Shown here: piece after piece, positions 11,061-23,929 of the stretch
How positions within the stretch are numbered: the first letter of the stretch is position 1
Layout: every line of letters starts with the position of its first letter
NCBI GenBank assembly: GCA_030704615.1
Contig: CM060731.1
Coordinates: forward strand, 45,630,001-45,694,000
Direction: 5' to 3'
Origin: Takakia lepidozioides
Lineage: Eukaryota; Streptophyta; Takakiopsida; Takakiales; Takakiaceae
DNA: 64,000 nucleotides
The notes under the pieces: model-generated
Seen by the model: the letters and a program-made list of their open reading frames with translations, nothing else
Database searches by the model: none
Told to the model about the DNA's origin: nothing
Made by a program: the position numbers and the translations under genes

Positions 11061-12173
11061 GCAGTGCTGTTCTTAAATCTTGCGATTTTTCGCCAGATTT
11101 CGACCTGGAAAATGGGTTTAAAACGAATATATGTATACTTTTCCAGAGGGGTTTAAGTTTTAAGTAAAACAATACTCATAGACCATAAACTGACCCTATT
11201 AATGACCGCCTTTGACTTGTATTTCGTATTGCAAACATATCACGCCTATAACCGTGGATCGTGCTCACAATTGTTTGTGCTGATGGGATACCAACCCCAA
11301 TGAGCACATGCATCATTGCGATGAGGCCAACAAAAATTCGCAGGCAGTTATTCACATATTTTACTCAAGGCCACACATCCCTTCAAATCCCAGGCCTCAT
11401 GTGAACTACAAATACCATAGTGTGAAAACCTTTCTCCGGTTGAAGTGTTTCGGAAAGTAGAGGCTTGGGGAGTTTTGCACAGGTACACATTCAAGATCTG
11501 CTCATTTCATTTGAATTAACATTGCTGAAGTGACCTGAATAATGGATACTTTTCTGGAATCAATGCTTGATCATGACCCAGCATGATCTGAGGTTCAAAG
11601 CGAATTCGAGAGTAACTACCTGGCTCTATTGCTACTCATTGAAGCTTCACTAGTTGCTCAAGTTCATCTATGAAGCACAATTACCCACTTTCTTTACTTC
11701 CAATGTGGATACTGATTCAAAAGTTGAGCACATTCCGCTCATTCCAACTCCATGCTCTAGGCTTTGAGTGAAATGATGCTAATCAAGGTCAAAACTGTAC
11801 TGTGGAAGGTCAGATCTCTCAATGATATGATGTTGCTCCGTCTTCAAACTATGTTGCTTACCGCATTGTGTCAGTCGCTCCCAAATCTTTCTGTCTCAAG
11901 TGAGTTTATTGCACACTCCACAAAGATGCCTGTTCCATACGAGTAAATGGCATGGGCAATTAAGTAAGGCACATACTTACCATCTCCATGGAGGTATAAT
12001 CTGCTCAGAGTGGAACCAATAGCCAACGTCTTGCAGCCTTTCACATGGAAATGACTTGGGGTTGTGGTTCTTGTAGCCCTTCATTTCCTCTCGAATCAAA
12101 AGCGATAGTGTACAGGTTGTGGTAGGGGCGTCTCCCACTCAAAGTGAAGCAAAGACCAAGGCGGACATACAAC
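11061..12173. other. Intergenic, 3' of WDR43, no gene seen
   Basis: A/T-rich unique-looking sequence with only short random ORFs. It probably contains the 3' UTR of the WDR43 gene at its right end. I see no repeats or RNA genes in it. Confidence 0.5.
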
Positions 12174-15100
12174 TCAACTAGCATCATCCATGTCATTGTC
12201 CCTGTCCCCACTGTCCTCCCCACCTGTGCCATTCCCATTTCCATGCACCTCCTCCTCCTCACTTTCCAACCTGCCCTCATCTGTATCACTAAGCTCCGAA
12301 TCATCATCAACCGTCACATCATGCGCCTCGGGCTCACTGTCCTCTTCCTCATACACAACCGCCGGCTCAGCTTCCTCTGTGTCTCTGAAGTGCATCTCAT
12401 TTGCTGAAATTTGCGCCATAATCAGGTCTAGGCGGCCTGAGAGTGACAGCAGTTGCCGGAAGACAGTGAGCCGAGCATCAATTATCTGGTATAGTGAGGT
12501 GAGTACTGGCTGCATAGCAGGGTTCGACATTATAAAAGCTGCATGCTGCAGAAGCACGGCCCGCACCCACGGTACTAGGCCCAATGCTCTCTGGGGCCTG
12601 GCTTCCAACCTTGAAACTGACAGATTGAGGAACTTTGTAGCCTCTAAGGGCCGCAGCCTACGCACAGTGTTAGTAATGATCTTGTCATCAACCACAGAGA
12701 GACATTGCTCCAGCAAGGAGCTGTCATCAGCCTGCAAGGCTTGCAAAAGGAGAACCTGCAGTGAGTCAGCACGAGGGGGCACTACTGTTTCCTTCTCAGA
12801 CACTATAATCTTGTCGTCCCGCGTGTCAGCAACCAGATTCAATGCAATGAGCCTTTCTTCCATAGTCTGCTCACCATCTACTGCCATATCAACATCAGCA
12901 TCTGCCTCTTCCACCTGCTTCGATTTCTCTGCTTTCACAGCAAGTTGCATTGTTTCGTCTTCAATTTCCGTACTGGCACGCCGCTTCTTGGAGATTTTCT
13001 TGGAGGGGGTACCTATTTCCATGCGGGGGCCTGGAATCACAGCATCTCCCGCACTATCAAGACCCAAGACAGTGACCTCCTGTGGGGCAGCCTGTATTGC
13101 ATTGCCAGGAGTTGATGTTGGCGGCAGCAACGCACCATTTGCAGATGCTCCCAAAATGATGTTGAGTTCTCCATTGCCATCTAGCTTAACTCGCTCAAAC
13201 TGGGGTCTGGCAGATGTGCCATGCGCAACAAGTACAGCCCCACCACCCTCCACAAGCCTGGCTGCCAGAATACAAGGCTTACTCCCCTTACCTGCTTTGA
13301 CGGTACTATTGACACTGATTCGAAGCGGCTGCACTGTAGCCAGCTCTGCAACAGAGGGGCCTGACCAGACATATGCTACACCTGCTTCAGATACTGCTAG
13401 CACCCTTAGCACCTCCCCACCTTGACCAAATCCACAGCAGTCCAGTGCCACAGCTGGCTGTTCCAATGACAACGAACAGGCAATGCCTGTTTCAACTTTA
13501 CTCCCTTCACATTGCCACATTGCAACGTGGCGCTCACCAATTGCACAGGACAGCACATATTTACCGTCATGTGTGAATAGCACCGAGTGTACAGAAGCCT
13601 GAACATATATGGAGTGAAAGTCAGCAAACCACTCATAGTTGGTAGTAACCACCAAGTACCCTGTCTAGTTTTATTACTTCATGAAAAGAAACTTGCGACA
13701 AGTAAACATTGCTGGGCAAGCACTTACAGGATGACCAGCAAATTTGCGCAGACGTTTTTTACTTGATAAGTCATATAGCTTAAGCTCGGCACTGGCCGCC
13801 ACTAACGTACCTCCATCTGCAGTATGCATTACCAACAACTTCAGAGATGTACTCATCAGACATAGCTTGCCATACTCATGTGAGGACAAAGCACAGAAGG
13901 CAAGAGTACGTGTTGTGTGTATATGATGACGTTTGCTGTGGGAGGAGTGGCAAAACACTATCCAAGATCAATCTCTTGAAAAAAAGAAACTATGTGGTGG
14001 AAGTCATTCACAGCAGCATACTATGCAGAACAATCTGGAGAACATGTCAAATCCAAACCTCGTGAAGACAATCAGCGAAGATAGCATTGCAAAATCCACA
14101 GAAGAGGATACCAATCTGTAAACTCAGCTAACTAAATGAAGCGTCCAACTAAAACCCTAGCCTATACGACTACAATAGGCAACTAACCTGGGGAGACATT
14201 CACAGACGAGAGAGCAGTTTTGGCACCCCGAAACTTAGATAGCACCTGGCCAGTAGCATAATCCAGTTCACACACCATGCCATCGCTGCCCCCACTATAT
14301 ACCCTTCGTCCGCTCTTGCTGATTGCTACTGACTTCACACCGCTGCTGACCACCCATCGAGCCATTTCTCTTTATACAGTGACTCATTTGAAGCTTACAG
14401 TATTTCATCAAACTGAGGCAGGGGGCATCCCCTTATGAAAGCCTGATTAGGGCCCTAACTGGCATTGACACCGAAGGGGATTCGATGGATGCATGTGAAG
14501 GAAAAAGTTATCACCGGGTTCTCCCAACTACAACAAAAGCTTGCTTATCCTGTGCTGCAGCAACAGGTAGTCCACAAATATGGGGGTGCAGAAAGAGGCA
14601 GAAAGAAGCAGGAAACCCAGTCCACTGTCTGTGTACAGTTACCAGGATGGATTTGCTTCCAAACAAAAATGAAGACGTTCAGATGTTCAGATGACTTGAC
14701 TTGGATGGCCTTCTGGTCAAGAGCTAGCATTAAGCTGCTTGGAGCAGGATACAGTGTCCACAAATTCAAGTATAAATTAGGGCTTGGAGCCAGCTTTGAT
14801 GTTAAAAGAACCTCAGAGATTCATGATTGACAATGACAGAAAGGCTCACCGAATAACAGGTATGGTCGCACCAAAGCCGCAATGCGTAGCAAAAGGCCCT
14901 AAGGTTTAGGGTTTAGGGCTTATACGCAATAAGAGATGGAAGTTGTACCCTGAGTGACAGTCGTTGATCCTCCACGTTAGTTGCCCGAGAGTAGTGTCCC
15001 ATCCCAGCACATCTCCGCCTCCTGTTCCCAGGACCAACAATGTTGCCCCTCTGTCTTTACCTCCCTTCTTCTTTCCCTGAAAAAGGACAATAAGAGTATC

Positions 15101-15502
15101 TCAAATCTCACTGAAACCCATCACCACCACTCGAACTTTCCATTGATGAACGAGAACAAGCAAATCATCACGTGCATTCGATGTGTCAAGGCAAGCATCG
15201 AGTTTATATAGCATACTCTATCACTATCGCCGAAAGATGAATGGCCTGGTACCTTCTTCGTGGATGCAGAAAGAGAGGGACCCCAAGCTATGCACGTGTA
15301 GTCAACCGAGAGGTGACCATTGGCCGCAGTGTCGGCCCCACTTACAGAGGTTGCTGATAAGTCCACAAACTCTGCCTGCATTTCCCCCGTTGCTGCATTC
15401 CATGTCTGCATCCCCCCAAAACTTATCATGCTTCACTACCCATACCAAGCCGCCTCTCTGCACCATTTCCCTAAGGCGGTGCAACCAGGGCATTACAAGT
15501 AG

Positions 15503-15542
<40 letters not shown>

Positions 15543-15670
15543 ACACACAGTCCCAAAGACGACAGGGATAGAGCGCGAACCTTAATTCTTCCATCTCCCG
15601 CAGTGATGGCGACTGCATCTCCACTAGAATTGAATGCTGTCAAAAGATCCCTCAAACTCGCAGGAGCCAT
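12174..15670 (-). CDS. WDR43: WDR43/UTP5 homologue, SSU processome WD40 protein with Utp12 domain
   Basis: Six exons join in frame to 688 residues: 15581-15670, 15253-15405, 14949-15076, 14188-14369, 13728-13816 and 12174-13598, all with GT-AG introns. The first five exons and the start of the sixth give a WD40 propeller (GDGRIKTWNAATGEMQ, GGSDGMVCELDYATGQV, SPDGGTLVAASAEL). The last exon adds a K-rich linker (KKISKKRR) and a C-terminal Utp12 domain (from MEERLIALNLV through the region ending LIMAQI), then a very acidic Glu/Asp tail. Human WDR43 is of similar length. The protein is expected in the nucleolus in the t-UTP part of the SSU processome, linking rRNA transcription with early 18S processing. 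Intron 1 holds a CT tract and intron 3 a telomere-like motif. Confidence 0.9.
14903..14919 (+). promoter_or_regulatory. Telomere-type motif in WDR43 intron 3
   Basis: Two tandem TTTAGGG-type units lie in the intron between exons 3 and 4. In the transcribed direction they read as AAACCCTAAACC, the plant telo-box. Telo-boxes are known in 5' regions of plant ribosome-biogenesis genes. A regulatory role here is inference. Confidence 0.4.
15509..15539. repeat. (CT)n microsatellite in WDR43 intron 1
   Basis: An uninterrupted CT run of about 31 bp lies just downstream of the exon 1 donor on the transcribed strand, where it reads as (GA)n. Confidence 0.9.
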
Positions 15671-17010
15671 TGGGCCACCACCCTAACCCAGAACACCCAA
15701 AACAAGAGACACTGGAAATCCACAAGCACTAGGGTGCAACACAGGAGAGGTGATACGCCTGTGGAGAGACGAAAGGCAATTCATCCCAGGACAGAGGCCG
15801 AGGGCAAGTGAGACGAGGGGGAGAGAGAGAATGTGAACGAGGTGGGCGCCGCCAACACTCTTCTAGCGCGGCCTGCAGTTCACACCGCGCGGTTGACCGC
15901 ACAGATGCCTGAGGCAACAGCCCTATGACCTCACACATTCCTGAGGATTACAGTGGGCCCACTGAAATGACTTGTGTTGTTTGCTTTGCCTTTCGGACTG
16001 TGATACACACTTGTTGCTCTATGAACAATGGATGCTGATGCATGAGCTTCTGATAGACAGGCAGTAGTTGTTGATGACTCAGGGTCTCACCATAGAAGAT
16101 CCAAAACTCCCAACAAGAGACAGAATCAATGATATTCACACTGGCTATGGCTGACCATTTGCATGCGGCCTGTAGCTGAGGAAATGGGTGATGTCTAACC
16201 TCGTGAGGGTGGGTTGCAGTGATATGGAAAATCCGCCACTACTCATGCTTAATGTAATCCAACCAAAATCTCTCCGAGATGTGGTCAATCTCCAATTTCC
16301 CAGCGATATCCAGGTATATGTTGGCCTAGGTAGCCTTTACACTGCCAAGCCAGATATCTTGGTACCAACACTTTGGCCAACGTTTGCTCCCTAATGAAGA
16401 GTGCCTTCACTGGACTGCTTTGTCACACTACCTCTTGTCACATTCAACCCAGGCATCCAAATATCCCGAGTCTGCTAGATTCCAGCTCAAAGAGCTGCTC
16501 CACTCTCTGAGTTTGTCACAAACTACTTGAGATTCAATAGACTGGAAACTGACCGTCACCCCACACAAGGTAATAAGATATTGCTGTCTCGAAGGAACAC
16601 CTAATGGGTTTGAGGTATTGAATACATCTCAAGCTGGAGTGGAATGTAAGCTTTCATCACAGTACAAAAGGAACCAAATCTGAGTGTTTCAGAGCCAGCC
16701 CCTACAATGAAATGGTGACTCCAGCATCAGTTCACAGATGTGTACATGTAGTGGAAGCTATCAGCAATTACGAGGTCATGTGCATAAGACATACATGCCA
16801 TCCATTCACTCCTGTTAATGCCAGGTGTCAGACAAACAAATGTGCACGGCATAACATCTGCTATCCCACACCTGACAAGCATATTGCTCCTGCCAGGTTA
16901 AACTCTCAATACCTCAGATTCAGATCAACAATAGAAACAATCACAACAGCCAATCACAACTTTGCCGGATTGAGGGTTGAAGCTGTGGCTTTCAAAACCA
17001 AGGAGGTACC
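15671..17010. other. Intergenic between WDR43 5' end and ATP synthase d 3' end
   Basis: About 1.3 kb between two tandem minus-strand genes. It should contain the WDR43 promoter (right of 15670) and the 3' UTR of the ATP synthase gene (left of 17011). I see no additional gene or repeat. Confidence 0.5.
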
Positions 17011-19323
17011 CTAATAGCCCCAGTTTTGGTTCCGGATCTCATCATCGATCTTCTCCTTGATATCGGGGTGCTTAGCGAAGTACTCATCCACTGTCATGGT
17101 CCTCAGGGCTTGCTGCAACCACATCAAGAATCATCTCATCATCATCAAATAATACAGCAGCAATGTCCCACCCCCTTACATAAAATACAACTAAGGAAAT
17201 GATGGTTACAGCTGCCAACTGAGACGTAGCTCAAATACATCAAGGAGACACAGGGTGAAAACTTAGCAGCAGTGTTAAAAACAATGAATAAGAAAGAAAT
17301 TCTGCACTAACATATATGATTATAAAACATCTCACACGACAAAGCAATGCACTCCTGCTGACCCACTTGCACTGCCTAACAACACATTCTCTTTCATCCA
17401 TGTGACCGCAGGAACTACAAGCCTCGCAAATGACTTCAACCTCGGCAAGTACGAGTAAGCACACCGTAAATGGTCACATATCCATGCCAGCTATACAAAG
17501 TAATCAGCCATCAGCCACCTTAGCATAACATACTCTAACCTCCTGCAAACCAAGGTAAGCTCCATGACAAATATATAATCTTCCCTCCGTGCTGTAAGAA
17601 TTATGGGAACATTCCCATATTGCTTCTTGGTGGGAACCAAACCACAGGTTGCAATTTGATTCCTCAGTAAGTGGAGGTGCACAAACTGAAGTTCACATCT
17701 TTGGCTGTAACTAGTTCATGCTCACAGTTAAGAGTCATATCAAGCAGACTCAATAGCTTCAATATATGAGGATGGCAGGATGAAGGGTAAGGACTGGACA
17801 ACCAGATCCATTTTCCAATTATCATGATCCGTTGAGCTACGGGTGTCTAGCAGTTTCACCTTTTCCTCCCGGATTCTCTCGATCTCCTTCTCAAGCATAA
17901 GAACTTTCTTCTTTGACTCCTCCTCCTGCTGTGTTGCCTTCATCAACTGCCCATTAAGCCAGCCCCAGAACATGCATTAATCGTGGTGTTCCCATTGCAA
18001 TCAGTGAAGAAGCCATGAGGCTGACTTCCTCTGTAAGAAGATCAGCTCTGCTCTAGAGTTTTTGGAACAGGAGACAGAACAGCCCAAAAAGAAATGCCAA
18101 ACAATTGCTACTTCACAAACTGCATACAAGCCATACATACCAAAGGCTCTGTTATTAGCACAAACAGTCAAAGAAAGGGTGGAAGTTGCACCAAGGCTTG
18201 ATACTTGTTCTGGTATTCTGGAGTGAATTCGTCCTCATAGTCTGGAACCTCCTTGTCAAGGGCTGCATACATATGATCCAGACAAACAATGCACCCTTAC
18301 TTGGTGATCCTTTCCCTGTCTTCAAATCCCACCTTGCTTGAAGGACTGACATCCTAACCCAGGCATATGACCACCCTTTAGGAGTACCCGACACTGTCAC
18401 TATCCTTATAACGCTCTAACCAAGGACTTCCGATACACTGGAGGCTGAATAGAAGTATTTGATGAACTACTAAGGACAGCGCTTTCATTCCTACTCGAGC
18501 TTTTTGGAAACGGAAGGAGTAAAACGGTGCAATAACAAAATAACTAGTTGTAAGAGAAAAGAGGAAGGGATCCTTGTAAACTGACACGCATAGGACTGCT
18601 CGAAGATGTTCACAATGGAAGGGCCCAACTTCTGTTTGTAAAAATCCCAATTGATCCTGGTTGGTTTCTGCAGACAAATACTGCCTTTAGCTGGGAGAGC
18701 CACAACAACTGTTGCCGATTCCAACGCAGCGGTGAACAAATACCAGATGAGGACAGCGAAGGCAAGCATCTTTCTGCAATCTTTGCCCGGCATGGCCATA
18801 TGATAGAGGTTGCCAGTACCAGACCTAACAGTCGTTACATTCTTCCAAAATTCAATCTCGCCTCCAATTCTACAGATACAACCCTGGGCATCCATACTAA
18901 ACATGTAACCCTAACACGTGACCTTGGGAGTGTTGGCATTTTTCCTTCATCTGACTTGCAGATCCCTTATATATATATTAATACTTCTCTTACGACACCC
19001 CCCCCCCCAAACCATCCAGATACAGAAATTGCATTCCTCTTCCAAATTGCGCAAAGGGTATACACGATCTCAGATAGTACCTGCTGTTTCGCATCTCTCT
19101 ACTCTCCTCTAGTTTCTCAAATCCTACGTCATCACATTCTGGATCAAACTAAGAAGAGACAACACCATACAATGCTGAACTTTTCCGCGATGGTGGCGGA
19201 CACTTCCTCATAGGCCCGGCGCAACATGAGCAGCTCCCGCTTGCCTGATTCGGACACCACCACCTTGGATAAGTAATCCCAGTCTATGGACTTCCCCACC
19301 CTGGAGGCCGCCTTACCGCTCAT
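17011..19323 (-). CDS. ATPQ: Mitochondrial F1Fo ATP synthase subunit d
   Basis: Five exons (19171-19323, 18586-18667, 18192-18262, 17860-17946, 17011-17112) join in frame to 164 residues, against about 168 in land plants. The start MSGKAASRVGKSIDWDYL, the middle INWDFYKQKLG and the C-terminus TMTVDEYFAKHPDIKEKI followed by NQNWGY align almost without gaps to the plant subunit d pattern. All introns are GT-AG; the exon 2 donor is the weaker GTCAGT. Subunit d belongs to the peripheral stalk that holds the F1 head against the Fo sector in the inner mitochondrial membrane. As in other plants there is no obvious cleavable presequence. The region 5' of the ATG (19324-19440) is strongly CT-rich on plus (GA-rich in the transcript). 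Confidence 0.92.
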
Positions 19324-19444
19324 GGTGCCCCTCCTCTTGCCGACCCTCCTCGCACAACCAAGATCGCCCTCTGTCCTCTCTCTGTCTCTCTTCTCTCTCC
19401 CTCTCTTCTGTCTGTCTCTCACTCTCCGTCACAGCTTCTCTCAC

Positions 19445-19530
19445 TCTGCACTTGGGAGGTAGCCCTGTGGTTGGGTATTTGTGCTTTCCTGTGCATAACC
19501 TGGGTGGTCCTGGGTTCAATCCAGTGTTGG
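19445..19530 (+). repeat. Second type of tRNA-like SINE head
   Basis: The sequence has an A-box-like GTAGCCCTGTGGTTGGG and a B-box-like GGTTCAATCC at tRNA-like spacing. The head differs from that of the SINEs at 10.8 and 28.9 kb, and no convincing acceptor stem closes, so I call it SINE-derived rather than a tRNA gene. Confidence 0.45.
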
Positions 19531-19558
19531 GCGGTTATTTGATTTCTTTCATAACCTC

Positions 19559-19660
19559 CCGTTCCGGTTCCGGTTTCTACAAAATCTTAGTTTCAAAGAT
19601 CCTCCGGTTCCGGTTTTTTCAGATATTTTTAATGGAAAGAACCACCGGTTCCGGTTAATT
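19559..19660 (+). repeat. Three GGTTCCGGTT-type direct repeats
   Basis: The GGTTCCGGTT core occurs at about 19560, 19604 and 19647, roughly every 43 bp, immediately after the tRNA-like SINE head. It may be the body of that SINE family. Confidence 0.5.
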
Positions 19661-19959
19661 GTAAGAACCTCAAAAAATCGGCGGTTTTCATCAAATAACC
19701 AGCGGGTCTTTGGCGGATCTTTGACGGTTTTCAGGCTGGTTATCTCAAAACTATGTAACCGGTGGTTATGTTATACGGAAAGTTTAGCTGTGCTTAGGGA
19801 TGGTGGGGATCATTTCACCCTCCTAGGCAGCAAAAACAAAAGGAAGAAAGCCACAACGGTTTACATATGGAAACTTCCCTCCCTTTCTGCGAGCCCAATG
19901 GGTGTTTAATGGGTTGACACCCTGCCCCCCTGGGACAAGCGCACTTGGTACCATTTTAA

Positions 19960-20815
19960 CCCTTGCTGGCCATCAAATCATGTCTGCACCACGGGCCACT
20001 CACACTTTCCTCCATGTGTCAAAAATCAAAACCCTCAGAAACCTCTGTCAAGAGCTCTCTAGGAAAAAGGCTGAAGATAGAACTCGCAGGCAGAAAGCCT
20101 TAACCAAGTGTATGCAAGTGTGCCAATACCAACTTCAATCAGGGCACGAAGGCCCTCAAACATTGTTGTCATATTTAAAGACTGCCAGGCGAAATCTGTC
20201 ACATCTCTTACACAGCAAAGAGCAATTTCTGAGATCAAGGCGGGTGTGAAATGGTCTCTCAAGGGGGAGAAAATGAACAAGTACTTTTTCAGCAAGGCGG
20301 CCCAGAGAAGGTCAGCCACTTACATGTCCCATCCAAGAACTATGGCTTCGGTGGCTGCTGATTACTTTGAACAGTTGTTTCGAAGTCAACCCTCTTCTGG
20401 CCAGGTGGAGCAGGCAAGGGCAACTCTCATTCATGAAATACCCTGTGCCTTGTCAAAAAATGACAAGAATAGCCTGGCAGCACCCTTCACGACGATGGAG
20501 CTGGGCTTGGCGGTGGAAAACATGGCCTCAATGAAAGCACCAGGCTTGGATGGGCTGCCCATTGAGTTCTTCAAAGTCATGTGGGGCACCATTGGAGAAG
20601 AATTCTTGCACATGGCCAATGATATCTTAGAAAAGAAGATTATGCCCTCCCAGATTTCAGAGGGCTCATCACCTTGATATTCAAAAGGGGGAAAGGAATA
20701 ACATGGCCAATTACAGACCGATTACTCTGCTCAACTCGACGTACAAAATAATTGCAAAAGCCTTGGTTTTGCGATTGCAGCCACTGCTACCAAATATTGA
20801 GATCAATAACATCGG
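19960..20815 (+). pseudogene. L1-type LINE ORF2 fragment (start of reverse transcriptase)
   Basis: Frames on plus encode the region between endonuclease and reverse transcriptase of plant L1 elements (WSLKGEKMNKYFFSK), then the first RT blocks (MKAPGLDGLPIEFFKV, and NYRPITLLNSTYKIIAKAL after a frame change near 20670). The catalytic palm motif and everything 3' are absent, because the match stops at about 20815 in the GACC-rich sequence of the next element. A same-family LINE lies at 56-57 kb. Confidence 0.8.
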
Positions 20816-21181
20816 TTCACCAGCAGACCACGTGGAGCACTACTCAATACATAACATCGACCAGGAATGTTAAGGAGTAGACCACGACAGCAGACTAATG
20901 AAATGTTCCACAAAAGTGTAGATCATATAATAAAATGAACAGATTTGCACCACAGACCAGATGAGTAAATAATCATTTATTGCCAGGCCTAGATGAAATA
21001 ACCCAGACATGGGAAGAGTCTGACTCGTCCGACATCTTCCTAGATGACAACTGCCTTTCTACAACTACATTCTCCATAGTACTGAGTGCTTTCAAAATGT
21101 ACTCAACACACTTAAGCGTTGCCTGCAAGCATACCGGAATGTAAACCACTTTGAGGTAAACGGCTTTCCTCTCTTTCTAAG

Positions 21182-22325
21182 TCATTTGCCATGATCGCCC
21201 TTCAACCAGTCGTAGAACCCCTCGATAAAGGACATGACGTAAAAGCCACATTCCCACGAGAAAGGTTGTTGTGGCACTTCAGGGACATGAAAATTGAATG
21301 CAGTGGCATCGTCCCACGACGCCTTGTGCGGCTCCAAGCCGAGACATGCTCCATACACATTTTGAACCCATGGCAATATCTCCACGGGTTTGTGCATCTC
21401 CTTGATAGAGTTCAAATGAGTGAACACGCGGAGCACCCGGTCAATAATCACCAAACTCCAATTAGACCTGCCACAACGCAGGGCGCATCAACACAAGGGA
21501 ACAGATGCAAATCAAAATGGCAGACCCATTGAGCACACTGGTAGACCTTGGGCAGACCAATGTTGCAGACCAGTGATGGTGGACCAATGATAAAGGGCAG
21601 AGAAACAGTGGTACTCAGGAACGCAGAACACTTACCCATCAACTATTGGTACCAGTATGTACTTGCAGGTCTTCAGGTCCTTCCCCATACGATGCACTGT
21701 CAATCCGTGCTCCACCTGTGAGCGAACCCGTTCCTGACATGCACTCCAGTGAATCTTTACTACACTCCAAACCCACGTCGGCAAAATAGCAACATCATTA
21801 TATGTCTTGACATCGAGATCCTTCTGATAAAACCTACACCACAACTCAAGCAATCGGTCTATAGCCTCAGATTCTTGTTTTTCTAGGGCTTTGAGGTCCT
21901 CGGTGGCAATACTGCACTCAAACTGTGGGTTGTTTTCAAAAAAGTGCAGCATTGCTTTTCCCTTAAAGATATGTGCGTTGAAAGTGGAGCCAAATCGGGC
22001 AGTGAACCTACACAAACTCGGAAAAAACCTTTAAGAAGATAGACCACGACAGAACCGGGCTGGCAGACCCAGAAGGACCACACCCAGAAGGACCACACCT
22101 ACGACAGATACGGTACCAGACCCAAGGACCAGACCAACGGAGCAGGCCAATGGAGCGGATGAACGGCAGCCACATCAAACCCAGTAGACCCATGAAGCAG
22201 ATCCATACAACCTTTTTGCTGCAGACCCATGGAGTTGGTGTGTTCAGAGCATCGCAAGCAAACCAACGACACTTACTTGTGTTTGTTACGGAGCTCCGCA
22301 ATTTTGCTCTCCACTTCGAAGTCGC
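21182..22325 (-). pseudogene. Ulp1/C48-type cysteine protease remnant, transposon-type
   Basis: Three exons splice in frame on minus: 22277-22325, 21636-22007 and 21182-21467. The product ends with a C48 protease fold pattern: KYILVPIVDG, then SNWSLVIID, then VPQQPFSWECGFYVMSFI near the C-terminus. In active Ulp1 proteases the Trp of the HW motif is preceded by the catalytic His; here it is Asn. The catalytic Cys (WECG) and the upstream Gln are kept. Ulp1-like proteases are common cargo of plant MULE and CACTA elements. Upstream exons were not found. Both introns consist largely of GGTCTGC/GGTCTAC-rich sequence. The changed His suggests an inactive copy. Confidence 0.6.
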
Positions 22326-22379
22326 CTAAATGTGGCATAGGTCAGTCCCATCGTTAGTCGAGTGTACTGTCTTGGTCTA

Positions 22380-22640
22380 CCCCTGTACTGTATTGGTCTG
22401 CTTCATTGAACTATGCTTGCTTCATTCCTCTACTACATTGGTTTACTAATTCACTTTGGCTCATTTATTGACTTCATTGGTCTCCTTCATCAAACCTTTA
22501 AAAAGTCATTAAGGGAGTCCCAGATGCTCTGCCGCATTGGTCTACTACAAGTGAGTGCTGGTCTACTGCAGGTGGTCTGCGATCATGGTCTGCTGCATTG
22601 GTCTACTGCAGGTGAGTATTGGTCAATTCAATAACAGAGG
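22380..22640 (+). repeat. GGTCTAC/GGTCTGC-rich low-complexity stretch
   Basis: Repeated variants of CATTGGTCTACTGCAGGTG occur here. The same pentamer family (GGTCT or its complement AGACC) fills the introns of the Ulp1 remnant, the minisatellite at 23.9 kb and the region at 34.5-34.7 kb. Confidence 0.6.
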
Positions 22641-23900
22641 CACCAAAGACTTTATTATGTTCTTCTACAACATTCAAAGCAATGTCTCAACCAACATAAG
22701 TTGTAACCAGCCCAAGTCCTTCAAATCTCAGGTCCATTGCAAGAGCAAGCATATTGCGAGCCTTCATGTGATCATAAAATTGCATGAAACTCAAAATTGG
22801 TGACAATACCATCATGGCTTCTTTCTTTATCCTAGGTCAGCTAGCTCGCCATCCAGATCTTGTGAGACGATGCTATAATTAGTTGAATTCAAAACAGCCT
22901 CTCCGAATTTGAAGTACAAAGTCATATTTCATTGTGGAATTCAAGGCATCTATGAGTAGTCACTGCCCTCGGGATTGGTTCAACACACAGTTTGTGATGA
23001 CGAGTGAGAGAGCATGCATTTACAATCTCTTGATCCACAACCCATGTTTTTGCTGAGGATACCCGAGCCTGAAGTGCAAAGGACTGTCTCTCATAACAAG
23101 TTCTGATCGGAATCTTAAAGCTTCCTCAAATAATATCACCCTGCAAACCTATCTCAAAGATGCCCAACCCCACATCTTCAATACACATTTCCATTGGACA
23201 ACCAAAACATTTACTAGACAAAAAATATACAGAATAGACTCCAATAGGGAAGAAAGGTTCTCATTGTAGTGTTGCAGGATGCACTTTGACAAAAAACAAA
23301 AAAATTGCATAACAAATATAGTTCACATCATGAGATGCTCTAGTTGAGTGTACTACCTTGTCTTCACATGCGTATTTAATTTGTGCGGTCTTATTCCTAA
23401 GTCTTCACAAGCCTTATGTCTTTCTCTACAACCTTCACCAAATTTCTTTGGCCAAGTAATGCATTTCTAAATCTCGGCTTGTGCTCACTTTATCAAAACA
23501 AATGACATGCTTCTGCAAATTTTATCGTCATCTGTAGCATACTGGCAAGCAAGCAAGAGCCCTAAAATGGGGCAGTCAACCCTACACTTTCATACGTCAC
23601 CACGACCGACATCAAAGCCTCTGTCAAACCCACTCAGATGACATGTCACTTGTCTTGGAGATAGTCATGGGATATATGACTGTCATGTACATATGACGCC
23701 AGTGATGGAGATTTGACCTTCACCATTGGGATTCGCACTCCTTGGCAGCGGTAGAAGATGTTGGACTTGGGTCATGCGCGCATTGTAGCTTGCGATGCTA
23801 CATTTGGAACTAACCATCACAAGGTCTGCCATGGACCCTCTCCACAGGCTTCTGCTAGCATGATAGCATATTACAATGGTCTCCCACTCTTGTGGTGCAT
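22641..23900. other. A/T-rich sequence, no gene seen
   Basis: No recognisable coding or repeat structure. Probably degenerate element sequence between the Ulp1 remnant and the hAT element. Confidence 0.45.
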
Positions 23901-23929
23901 TGTTCATTCGTCCTCAATCCCGATAGACC

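Noticed and set aside
12190-13425. 411-codon plus-strand ORF
   Set aside because: It is the antisense shadow of the large WDR43 exon; the Ser/Thr-rich composition mirrors the acidic and Leu-rich codons on the other strand.
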